From an uncultured Methanobrevibacter sp. (GTDB lineage: Archaea; Methanobacteriota; Methanobacteria; Methanobacteriales; Methanobacteriaceae), in the NCBI RefSeq assembly GCF_902784195.1, contig NZ_CACZTX010000003.1:1-64000 (forward strand): DNA of 64,000 nucleotides. Direction: 5' to 3'. The translations under genes were made by a program, and so were the position numbers. Shown one piece after another: positions 9,541 to 19,000 of the stretch (the stretch's first letter is position 1; each line of letters starts with the position of its first letter). The notes below the pieces were generated by a model. The model was given only the letters and a program-made list of their open reading frames with translations. It had not been told where the DNA came from and ran no database searches.

Positions 9541-10470
9541 TTAAAGTGTGGTAATATTACAACCATCACTTTCAACAATCAAGGTATGCTCTTTTTGTGA
9601 TACCCATGCACCTGTTCTTTCCTTAAGTGCAGCATATGGATAAATTGCCATAGCATCCCCTAATTGCTTAAGGCCTGAGTTCACTCTATGTTCATTGAAG
9701 TTTTCTGTAAGCCAGCGTCCACTAAATGGCAAGTAATGATAATTCTTTTCAATATGTTGAAGCATCCTTTGAGTATTTTTCATCCTAAATGGTTTTGACT
9801 GTAAAAATGAAAAGATATATGCATAAGGGCAGTCATTTACGATACCTTCACCATTTGTTGCAAAAGGTTCGATTGCTACAGCTTGTCCCTCTTCAAGAAT
9901 TGTCGGATCATTGTTGTCATAATTAGGCACTGAAATACCTGCATGCAAGTTCCAGTGTTCAAGGCTATGACCTGAAAGGTTTCTCACTGGATTGAGATTG
10001 TACTCCGCAATTGCCTCTTCAACTGCTCTTCCAACATCACAAACCTTCACTCCTGCTCTTACAGTGCTGATTGCAGCTTCAAGTCCTGCTGCAGATGCGT
10101 CAATGATTCTTTGGTTGAGCTCTAATGTCTCTTCATCAAATAGCTCTTCGAGATTGTCTCCAGGAACCATTATTGTAACAGCGGAATCTGCAATGTAACC
10201 ATTAACTTCAGCTCCAAGGTCAAGCTTTACCAAGTCCCCTGTAACCATTTTGTTGGTGTCTCCTGCAGGAGATGTGTAATGTGCAGTGATCTCGTTTATT
10301 GAAACGTTGCAAGGAAATGCAATCCCTGCACCTGACTTTAGTATTTCACTTTCCACAAATTCCACAAGATCGAGAATCGGCAGACCGTTTTGAATCATTT
10401 TTGAAGCGTCTGATCTTACTTTTGACACGATTTTTCCAGCTTCTTCATAAGATTTGATTTCATCAACCAT
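9541..10470 (-). CDS. map: Methionine aminopeptidase, type II
   Basis: Removes the initiator methionine from nascent proteins in the cytoplasm. The 309-residue product has the size and fold signatures of archaeal/eukaryotic MetAP2. Seen in order are a substrate-site segment near HYTSPAGDTN, the metal-binding DLGAEVNGYIADS segment, GHSLEHWNLHAG with the metal-ligand histidine, the IEPFATNGEG segment with its glutamate, and SQKEHTLIVE near the C terminus. The start at 10470 has an AGTGAT-type RBS 4 nt away. It is transcribed alone, opposite to its neighbours; the initiator tRNA lies 1.4 kb further on, which is probably coincidence. Confidence 0.93.
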   Translation of the reverse strand: MVDEIKSYEEAGKIVSKVRSDASKMIQNGLPILDLVEFVESEILKSGAGIAFPCNVSINEITAHYTSPAGDTNKMVTGDLVKLDLGAEVNGYIADSAVTIMVPGDNLEELFDEETLELNQRIIDASAAGLEAAISTVRAGVKVCDVGRAVEEAIAEYNLNPVRNLSGHSLEHWNLHAGISVPNYDNNDPTILEEGQAVAIEPFATNGEGIVNDCPYAYIFSFLQSKPFRMKNTQRMLQHIEKNYHYLPFSGRWLTENFNEHRVNSGLKQLGDAMAIYPYAALKERTGAWVSQKEHTLIVESDGCNITTL

Positions 10471-10718
10471 ATTATCACTTTGGTTTTAAGTATATTTTTT
10501 AATTTATTTTTTAATTTCTTTAGTATTAGTTAATCATAAGATGTCAGTATATTCATAAATTTTTAAACATTTTTATAAAAATTTTTATATACTCTTAATT
10601 ATATAATATACTTATTCTTATTTAAATATCTTTAATTTATATTTGAATAATTTTTAATGTTAATCGGTTTTAATGATTTTTTAAAATATGATTTATATGA
10701 TGTTATGGAGGAAAAAAT

Positions 10719-11120
10719 ATGGCTGCTGAACTTATTCCGGATCAAATATTTATGCTTATTTTAGTAATTATATTGGCTGTTGTTGTTATCATTGTTGTAA
10801 GCCAATGGAAAAAGGTAAGTCAATCCAATAATACTTTAAAATTAATGGAAAAAGAAATTGAGCTTAAGAAAATAGCTATGGTTGAAAAGGATTTAGAGAA
10901 CAAACGCATTATGGAAAATCCAATTCAATTGCCTGCTGAACAACAAGAACAGCTCACTCAAATCAGAGATTCCACTGCTGAAGTCATGAGCAATGTAGGA
11001 TACTTGCATAGTGAAATCAATGAACGTTTAGCTCGTCTTGAAGCTCAAACCGAACTTAAAAAGCTTGAAAAAATGCTTAAGGAAATTGAAGAAAAAGAGA
11101 AAAAACTTAACAAAAAATAG
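10719..11120 (+). CDS. Small membrane-anchored coiled-coil protein
   Basis: Unrecognised protein of 133 residues. A single hydrophobic segment (about residues 11-30, rich in Ile/Val) is followed by a long charged helical region with many Lys, Glu and Leu residues in heptad-like spacing to the end. A strong GGAGG at 10707-10711 supports the start. It sits 80 nt upstream of a second gene of the same architecture (11201), with which it is probably co-transcribed. The topology suggests an N-terminal anchor with a cytoplasmic or wall-facing coiled coil. No catalytic motif is visible. Confidence 0.75.
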   Translation: MAAELIPDQIFMLILVIILAVVVIIVVSQWKKVSQSNNTLKLMEKEIELKKIAMVEKDLENKRIMENPIQLPAEQQEQLTQIRDSTAEVMSNVGYLHSEINERLARLEAQTELKKLEKMLKEIEEKEKKLNKK

Positions 11121-11200
11121 ATTTTCAGTTTCTATCATCTTACTGATTTAATTTGTTTAGGTTTTTTAGAGATGAATAATTCTTATAATGAGGTTTTATT

Positions 11201-11719
11201 ATGGATATTATTGAATTATTAGCTGTCATTATTTTAGTCGCTGCTATAGTGTTTTTAGTGTACTATTACATTAAAACAGCAAACGATGGAAATATTGACA
11301 TTAAGGAAATTCTTAAATTTTCACCTAAGGACAATAACGTTAGCAATCTTGTTGATGAAGATATTCAAGAGAAGAAATCCATGGGTGATAAGATTAAATA
11401 TACCTTTAAGGACATTGATAAATCCTATGCTAACACTACAGATGCATTTTCAAAAAGATTGGATTCATTCTTGGATGAAAGAAGTGAGGAATTGATTGAA
11501 AGCTGGTCTTTAGTAACCACTGATGATTTATCCTCCTTAGAAGAAAGGTATACCACTGCTTGTGACAGCATTGAAGCTTTAGAGAAAAGGTTCAGTGAGT
11601 TCACCAATGCAACCGATGCTAAAATCGAAGATCTTGATAAACGTCTCAAAGCTTTAGAAGATGCAGAAAAAGATTTAGAGGAAGCAGAAGAAGTTGCAGT
11701 TGAAGCTGAAAAAGAATAA
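11201..11719 (+). CDS. Small membrane-anchored coiled-coil protein, acidic tail
   Basis: Unrecognised protein of 172 residues. One N-terminal membrane segment (about residues 5-25, ending YYYIKTAND) precedes a mixed region. A predicted coiled coil follows (about 95-160, with repeating L-E-E-R and L-D-K-R patterns), then a Glu/Ala-rich acidic tail. The same plan in the preceding gene suggests that the two act together, perhaps as a scaffold at the membrane; that is inference from architecture only. The start is preceded by AGGTTTT about 8 nt away. A T-rich stretch after the stop could terminate the pair. Confidence 0.7.
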   Translation: MDIIELLAVIILVAAIVFLVYYYIKTANDGNIDIKEILKFSPKDNNVSNLVDEDIQEKKSMGDKIKYTFKDIDKSYANTTDAFSKRLDSFLDERSEELIESWSLVTTDDLSSLEERYTTACDSIEALEKRFSEFTNATDAKIEDLDKRLKALEDAEKDLEEAEEVAVEAEKE

Positions 11720-11879
11720 ATTTTATTCTTTTTTTAATTTTTTTTATTTTAAAGACTAATTATCATATATTTATTGCTATTTAGGAGAGGGGAGCTCTTT
11801 CCCTTTCTTATGCAAATATTTATATATGATGGTGTCTAATATTATAATGTTAAAGGAACTTATCCTTGTGTATTCGTTT

Positions 11880-11954
<75 letters not shown>

Positions 11955-12144
11955 TTTTTTATGGAACAGTAATATAACATTGTTATATAACCCTATTTTT
12001 TTAATTTTGATAGAAACGATTGTTTTGCTTTCCAATCTTTCATTTCCACTTTTGAACTGCTTTTTTTGTTTTTATATTTTCATTACTAAATGGGATATAT
12101 TTATAAATATTAACAATAATAAATTAATAATGTATTAAATATAT

Positions 12145-12171
12145 TTTCAAATATATTTTATATTTTATAAA
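12145..12171 (+). promoter_or_regulatory. Second copy of the 27-bp AT box, upstream of ALP 3
   Basis: Identical over 27 bases to 4698-4724. The whole 337-base gap from the tRNA to ALP 3 otherwise shows only AT-rich sequence without a credible gene. Its position 121 nt before the ATG matches the first copy to within 17 nt. Confidence 0.35.
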
Positions 12172-12291
12172 GAAACTTTAATTGAAAAATATTTATGAAA
12201 GATTGACTTTAACTTAGTTTAAAAACTTTTATCTAGGTTTTAGTCATATGAAAATAGTTGTTGAAAAAAAGAAAATTACTGGAGGTGTTTG

Positions 12292-15200
12292 ATGAGAAGT
12301 AAAAGAATAATCGGTTTTAGTTTACTGTTCGTTATGGTTTTTCTTTTAATCGGATTAAACACTGCTTGCGCATCAAATATCGATGATTTGGATTATAATT
12401 TATCAGATAGCTTGGAATCCAGTCCAGTTTCCAATGCTATAGATCTTGATAATGATGGGGCTTCAGATGCTTCTGAATCCAATTCCATATCCGATTCAAT
12501 CGATGAAAGCAGCATATCCAATATGGATGATTCCATTGAAGAAATATCAAATGAGAATTCACAATCAGAATCCAAGATTGGAGATGGTGAAAAGTCAATA
12601 CACACTATAACCGAAGACAATTATTCAAGTTATTTTGATTCTGATGGTAATTTAATCAATTCATTGGTGAAAGCTAATGATACTATTAATTTGTCCGGTA
12701 ATTTTTCTAATAAGAAATTTATAATAAATATTCCTTTGACAATTACAAGTACAGAAAACAATGCAATATTGAAGAATTCTCCAATATACTACTATAATGT
12801 ATCAAATGAGAATTTTGCATATGATGCAATCGTTTCAAACTTGAAAATTGAATCAGACCTTCCAGACATATCTGCAGTTTGGGTAATTGGATCTAAAAAT
12901 ATCAAGATCTTGAATAATGATATTTTCACTACAGGACATAACGGCTATCCTATTTCCCTTGATGGCTTCACCTATAACTGTATTGTAGAAAATAACATCA
13001 TCAAGACAGTTGTTCCGGTAAACACAGCAATAGACTCATCAGAAGTCAATCATGATGAAGAGAATTCTGGAGACAACAGCAGTTGGCAGCATTCCGGTAT
13101 TAGCTTAAGGGATGCACATGGGAATTCAATTGTTAACAATGACATCACAGTTGAAAATTCCTATGGGGTATACCTTTGTTATGGTACTTCAACATCAAGC
13201 AACAACATCATAGCAAACAATACCATTAGAGCGACTTCTGAAACTCCTTCATTCTGGTCCTACGGTGTTTATATAACTGGAAACTATAACCACATAGAGA
13301 ACAATACCATTATACGCATGTACCGTGGAATCCATTCAAGCTATGCTCATAACTATATCATAGGAAACAAGATTTATGACATAAACGGTCTTGATGAGAA
13401 TAACGGTATCGGTGGAGACTATGGTATTTACGGTGGTAATGACACCTTGATTGCAAATAACTCCATTTACAATGCAGATGTGATTGGTGCAGGTATTCTT
13501 GTAGGTTCCAACAGTGACGTTTACGGAAACTATATCCAAATAAACAGCAGTGGAGACGGTATTAGAATAGGGGATGTTGAAGGCGGTCACAATTCAAGGG
13601 TTCACAACAATACAATAGACTTCTTATCAGGTGCTGGAATAAGCATTAAGGGAACTCCTCAAGATACTGAAGTCTATGACAACATTGTTAACTCGTTATC
13701 CAATATTGGTGCAAACCAAGGTTCCGGATTAGGAATTGGTATCTTATCCATTTACCAATCAAGATCCAGCAGACCATATAACATTTCCATTTACAATAAC
13801 ACTATCTACACTTCAAATGACTATGCAATAAACATTGCACAGTCATCTACTGAAAGTTGGTTATGTGAAAACAATCACATTGGAGATAGGCTTATCATCT
13901 ATCCTATTGCAATTGACTATTCACCTGAATGGGGAGATGGTACCGTTTATCAGGTAACTGAAGAGAACTACAATACCTATTTCGATTCAAACGGCAAGTT
14001 GAGAGACATTGTTAAGGATGGAGATGTATTGGTATTCAGCGGCAGCTTTTCACCTAAAGGCAAGATTGTCTTGAACAAGATTGTCAGCCTTATTGGTGAC
14101 AATGCATTTTTAAGGGATACCACTATCTTTGTCAATACCTCAAACTGTAAGGTTCAAGACTTCAATATCGTAAACAATGGTACTGATGACAGCAATTGCA
14201 ATCTATGGGGAATTTATGTTTATGAAGCTGATAATGAAGTGATTACAGGAAACAATATCACAATATGGGATAAGAATACATCTTATGGAATTTACCTTTG
14301 CGACTCCTATAACAATACAGTTGCAAACAACAGCATAAGATGTCAAGGGGACAATTTGGTATTTGCTCTCTTGACTTATGAGACATACAATACCCTCTTT
14401 GAAAACAATACCATTTTAGCTATTGGAACAAGTGAATTGTATCCTTATTATGAAACCATATGTATAGATGGAGTTCGCAGTATTTCAGAGCTTTCCAAAA
14501 CATATGGTGTGATATTGGACTTCTCAAGCGACAATCAATTCATTCACAATGACATTGAGGTCACTTCCACTGTAGAAGGTTTCCAAGTACCTTATAACCC
14601 TTCTGTAAATATTCTAATTGGTCTTTACATTTACTATGATTCCAATAGAAACAATATCAGTGAAAACAATGTATACATTCATGGACATGATCCATTCCTT
14701 TATGGAATGGGTTCATCTGGGGATGATACAAGTAAATCCGTGACTTATGCATGTGAAAACATTTTTAGCAGGAACAATATTACAATTGAAGCTGATTACT
14801 TTGCTATGGGTATGATTTTAAGACACAACTCTCAGGATACTCTTGTTGAAGAGAACTACTTCCAGCTTGATTCTAATAATTATACTTATGGTATAACCTT
14901 AGAGATATCCGATGGTGCTAAAATCTTGAACAATACTCTAAACAGTACCAGTAAGGCAGGTATTTATGCTATAGAGGGGTATGCGACAAGCAATAATGAC
15001 ATAAGTTACAATAAGATTTATTCAGATGGCAGTTTCAGTACCATTGCCCTTTATGCATCCAATCATAATAACATTACCTATAACCTTATTAGAGCCCGTG
15101 GAAATGAATCTCAAGACCCAGCACAAGGTCCTGAGCATCCGGATTCTGTAGACTTATTCAATACTGGAATTTCATTGCAAATGTATACCAATGATACTCG

Positions 15201-15753
15201 CATATCACATAATGACATTCTGCATGAAGACGCTCCCTTTGCAATTGATGTTGATGAAACAGTCACTGAAACGGTAATCAATGACAATATATTGTCTTCT
15301 AAAGATGCTGGAGGAACCGATGCAATTAATGATAAATCTGGCAAGGCTAAAATTCACGGCAACACCGGATCCAAATATAATCCTAATGGAGAAGGTTCCA
15401 ATGGTGGGTCTCGACCTTCCAATTCAGACAATTCTCAAGGCAATGGCGGAAATAACCTTATCCATACAAATGGGACTTCATCATATTCTGGAAATTCAGA
15501 TTCCTCTGGTTCAAGTGCTTTAGGTCAAATTGATTTAGGTTTGCTCGCTAATTCATTATCTTCTATTGGTGATGGAACTGGTGATGCGGGAGGCAGTGAA
15601 TCTGGCGATTTGTCTGACCTTTTAGCTAGTGAAATATCAGAGATTTCCGCTAAAACATTATCAGGTATTTATGTTCCTATTGCAGCATTGATTCTTGTAT
15701 TGGTTTTCTGTTTCGCATTCTTGGGCGTAAGAGACGAAGATGATGAGGAATAA
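12292..15753 (+). CDS. Adhesin-like protein 3, membrane-anchored beta-helix
   Basis: Predicted surface protein of 1153 residues. GGAGGTG at 12281-12287 supports ATG 12292 rather than the TTG at 12289. A signal peptide (to about residue 26, ...NTACAS) is followed by an acidic Ser/Asp linker and two homologous modules opening with EDNYSSYF (about nt 12613) and EENYNTYF (about nt 13960), each continuing as Asn-rich NosD-like beta-helix coils. A low-complexity Gly/Ser/Asn segment (about 1020-1110) leads to a hydrophobic helix, IYVPIAALILVLVFCFAFL, and an acidic tail ending DEDDEE. It lacks the Ig repeats of the other three ALPs, so it is anchored in the membrane rather than by Lys-rich domains. 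At about nt 14458 it contains one TICIDG unit where ALP 4 carries a 23-unit array. Adhesion is the inferred role. Confidence 0.85.
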   Translation: MRSKRIIGFSLLFVMVFLLIGLNTACASNIDDLDYNLSDSLESSPVSNAIDLDNDGASDASESNSISDSIDESSISNMDDSIEEISNENSQSESKIGDGEKSIHTITEDNYSSYFDSDGNLINSLVKANDTINLSGNFSNKKFIINIPLTITSTENNAILKNSPIYYYNVSNENFAYDAIVSNLKIESDLPDISAVWVIGSKNIKILNNDIFTTGHNGYPISLDGFTYNCIVENNIIKTVVPVNTAIDSSEVNHDEENSGDNSSWQHSGISLRDAHGNSIVNNDITVENSYGVYLCYGTSTSSNNIIANNTIRATSETPSFWSYGVYITGNYNHIENNTIIRMYRGIHSSYAHNYIIGNKIYDINGLDENNGIGGDYGIYGGNDTLIANNSIYNADVIGAGILVGSNSDVYGNYIQINSSGDGIRIGDVEGGHNSRVHNNTIDFLSGAGISIKGTPQDTEVYDNIVNSLSNIGANQGSGLGIGILSIYQSRSSRPYNISIYNNTIYTSNDYAINIAQSSTESWLCENNHIGDRLIIYPIAIDYSPEWGDGTVYQVTEENYNTYFDSNGKLRDIVKDGDVLVFSGSFSPKGKIVLNKIVSLIGDNAFLRDTTIFVNTSNCKVQDFNIVNNGTDDSNCNLWGIYVYEADNEVITGNNITIWDKNTSYGIYLCDSYNNTVANNSIRCQGDNLVFALLTYETYNTLFENNTILAIGTSELYPYYETICIDGVRSISELSKTYGVILDFSSDNQFIHNDIEVTSTVEGFQVPYNPSVNILIGLYIYYDSNRNNISENNVYIHGHDPFLYGMGSSGDDTSKSVTYACENIFSRNNITIEADYFAMGMILRHNSQDTLVEENYFQLDSNNYTYGITLEISDGAKILNNTLNSTSKAGIYAIEGYATSNNDISYNKIYSDGSFSTIALYASNHNNITYNLIRARGNESQDPAQGPEHPDSVDLFNTGISLQMYTNDTRISHNDILHEDAPFAIDVDETVTETVINDNILSSKDAGGTDAINDKSGKAKIHGNTGSKYNPNGEGSNGGSRPSNSDNSQGNGGNNLIHTNGTSSYSGNSDSSGSSALGQIDLGLLANSLSSIGDGTGDAGGSESGDLSDLLASEISEISAKTLSGIYVPIAALILVLVFCFAFLGVRDEDDEE

Positions 15754-15765
15754 AATTTCATTAGC

Positions 15766-15794
15766 AGGATAAATAAATCCTATTTATTTATTCT
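15766..15794 (+). terminator. Hairpin terminator after ALP 3
   Basis: AGGATAAATAAAT and ATTTATTTATTCT pair with one mismatch around a 3-nt loop, and a T-rich tract follows. It begins 13 bases after the stop codon. The remaining 298 bases to ALP 4 are AT-rich and hold only that gene's promoter and RBS. Confidence 0.6.
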
Positions 15795-16092
15795 TATTTT
15801 TTCTTTATTAGGAAATACCTGGCAAAAATTAATATTTTAAATTATTAAAGTTTCTATTTTTATTTTATTTTTTTTATTATTCATATTCGATTAGTTAAAT
15901 TTATATTATTATAATTTAATAAATATAAATGTATAAAATTAGTTTTATATTTATTAAATTATATTTTATTTTTTTATCAAGTTTGATTTATTATTTAAAA
16001 AAAACTTATTTAAATGAAATATAATTTAGTAATTTATTATTTTAATCTAATATGTTAAATGATTTATTTTATAAATCGAGGTGTTTAAACAT

Positions 16093-19000
16093 ATGAATTC
16101 TAATAAATTTATTCCAATGTTGGGATTATTGATTCTATTGATATTAGCTATTGGATCTGTAAGTGCAAGTGAGGTAGATTCAGATTCAATAATAGGGGAT
16201 AGTGATGCTAATATTGATTTAACTGCTGAAACGGCAATTAATGAAATTGATGATTCCAGTATTGATGATGAAGTAAATACTGGGGGCATCATTGCTAATG
16301 ATAATGAAAGCATTAGCGATAATGTAGGAAGTATTGATGGTGTTGAAAGTGGGGTAGGTGTGGAAAACCGTCTAGGTGCTAGCGCTGATAATGAAATTCT
16401 TGCATCTACTATACAATTTACAGAAAGCAAATATTCCACTTACTTTAATTCAAATGGAAATATCATCGCTGGAAAACTAAAAGCTGGAGACACTTTAGAC
16501 TTTTCAGGAAAGTTCACAGATAAAATGTTTATAATCAATATTCCTTTGATTATAACCAGTACAAAAGGCACAGCACAGTTTACCAATTGTGGATTTAGCT
16601 TTATAAATGGTTCAAGTGGTTCAAGCATTTCCAATTTAAAAATGAACAATTCTGTTGCTGACAGACCACTTATTGCAGCATCTGATGTAAGTGATATGGA
16701 AATTTATAATAATGACCTATTTGCTTCCGGTAGGGGCTCTCATCCTATGGCCTTTTCAAGAGTAAATAGATTGCATATTTATAGAAACACTCTCCAAACC
16801 ACTGGTTATGTACAGGGTTGGGGACATCCATCCGCTATGGTCTTAAATAATGCAGGGTCTTGTAATATCACACAAAATACAGTAATAACCAATGATTCAA
16901 ATGGTATTTATTTCAGTGGATATACTGCAAATACTGGAATGGGTGCTGGAGGAGATGCAGCAAGTTATTCTAATTACATTGTAAATAATACAGTTTCTTC
17001 CATTAGACCTCTACCTTCATCATTTGTTTATGCTATTCAAGTGATGAGTAGTTATAATTTTATTATTAACAATACAATTTATAATGTATATAGAGGAATT
17101 TCCACTACTGGTTCCAATAATCAAATAATCGGAAATAACATATCAGGAATACATGGAGCTTATTATAGTCAGACTACAGTAGAGCAAGGTGGGGAAGCTG
17201 CAATAATTTCAGGTTCAAATTCCATAGTCAAAGAAAACATTATTAGTAACTGTCTTTTCAGTCCAGATATAAAAGGGGCTGCTATAAATGTCAATAAGAA
17301 TTCTCTTGTAAGTGGTAATGTTATTCAAAATTGTTCTGGTATGGGTATCGTATTAACTGGGGGCAATATTACTCTCAATGGTAATAATTTAAATGTCACA
17401 GGATATGGGTTATTAGCTGAAGGAAACATTGCTAATGTTGAAATGGAGTTAAATGTCATAGATTCCAGTGATCAACATTCAATTCATTTGGCAAGAACTT
17501 CAAGAAATGATTTCCCTCATGACTTTATCATCCAAAACAACACTCTTTACAGTAATGCGGAAGAAGCTATTTATATGGATGATGTGTGTACAAATATATT
17601 GAGAGGTAACAATATTATCATTGGTGAGTCTGGAAGTCATATAGTTGATGAAAATAATACCCATATAATTAATGAAAAGAATTTTTATAATTATTTTTCA
17701 CTTACAGGTTCATTCAATAAAAGAGTTAATGAAGATGACACTATAATATTTGTAGGTAACTTTTCAAGTAAAGGAAAATTAAATATTAATAAAAAAGTCA
17801 TTATTCAAGGTGTAAATGCAGTATTTGAAGATACAACATTCCTTATTTCAGAAGTTGATGGTTTAATTTTTGAAAACATTAACATTACAAACCCTAATAA
17901 AAAACTATCTGATCGCTTATGGGGTATTCAAATAAGCAAATCTAATAATGTAACTATTAAAGATTGTAATATTTCCATTTACGATCCTTATTCAGCATTT
18001 GCAGTTTATGTATTGGATTCCAATGATTGCAAAGTAATCAATAACAGTTTAGAAGCAAAAGGTGATTACTTCACAGTAGCTTTATTCTCATTTAATTCCA
18101 CCAATCTTTTGATTGATGGAAATTCCATCAAAACCATTGGTCCTGGTGAAACTTACCTTTGCAACAACAGAAGCTGTTTAAACATTTTGGTTCAAGGTGT
18201 AACAATCTGTCCAGATGGAACCATTATCTGCCCAGATGGAACAACATATAGTCCTGGCGATTATGAGGTTTGCACTGACGGCACAATCATTTGTCCGGAT
18301 GGAACAACTATCTGCACTGATGGAACTACTATTTGTGCTGATGGTACTCAAATTTGTGCAGACGGAACCATGATTTGTGCTGATGGTACTCAAATCTGTA
18401 CCGATGGAACCATTATCTGTGCAGATGGAACACAATATGCTCCTGGACAATACACTACCTGTGCTGATGGTTCAATAATTTGTCCAGATGGAAAAGTAAT
18501 TTGTATTAATGGAACTATATATTCTCCAGAAGAATGCGAAAATCTCACAAATGGTGAAATCCGTTGCCCTGATGGCACTGTCCTTTGTCCAGACGGAACT
18601 GTTTTATGCACTGATGGATCTACTATCTGTCCTGATGGAAGAACAATTTGCGCTGATGGAACCATTATCTGTGCAGACAGGTATAAAATTTGCACTAATG
18701 GTTCAATAATTTGTCCTGATGGAACAACAATTGCTTCTGGTGATTACAATAATGAAAGTGGCGTAATTACCCTTCCAGATAATACTGTCATTTATGAAAA
18801 TGGAACTGTTATTTGCTCTGACGGCACAGTAATCTGTCCTGATGGCACTGGTGGCTCAGGATTATTGGATGGAGTTATTCCAGGAACCCATATGATTTCT
18901 GGCCTATTTAGAACATATGGTGCTTTATTTGTACATTCATCTAATATCAATTTCATAAACAATAATGTTAATGTAAGCTCAACCCTTGATCCTTTCTATA

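Noticed and set aside
18178-18695. Two reverse-strand frames (about 90 and 101 codons) with regular Ser/Thr/Gln repeats
   Set aside because: They mirror the 21-base repeat of ALP 4 on the opposite strand and have no RBS.
18202-18849. Possible CRISPR array
   Set aside because: Units are 21 bases, in frame, without unique spacers, and translate as part of ALP 4. The 16-, 25- and 61-base arrays also lack spacers.
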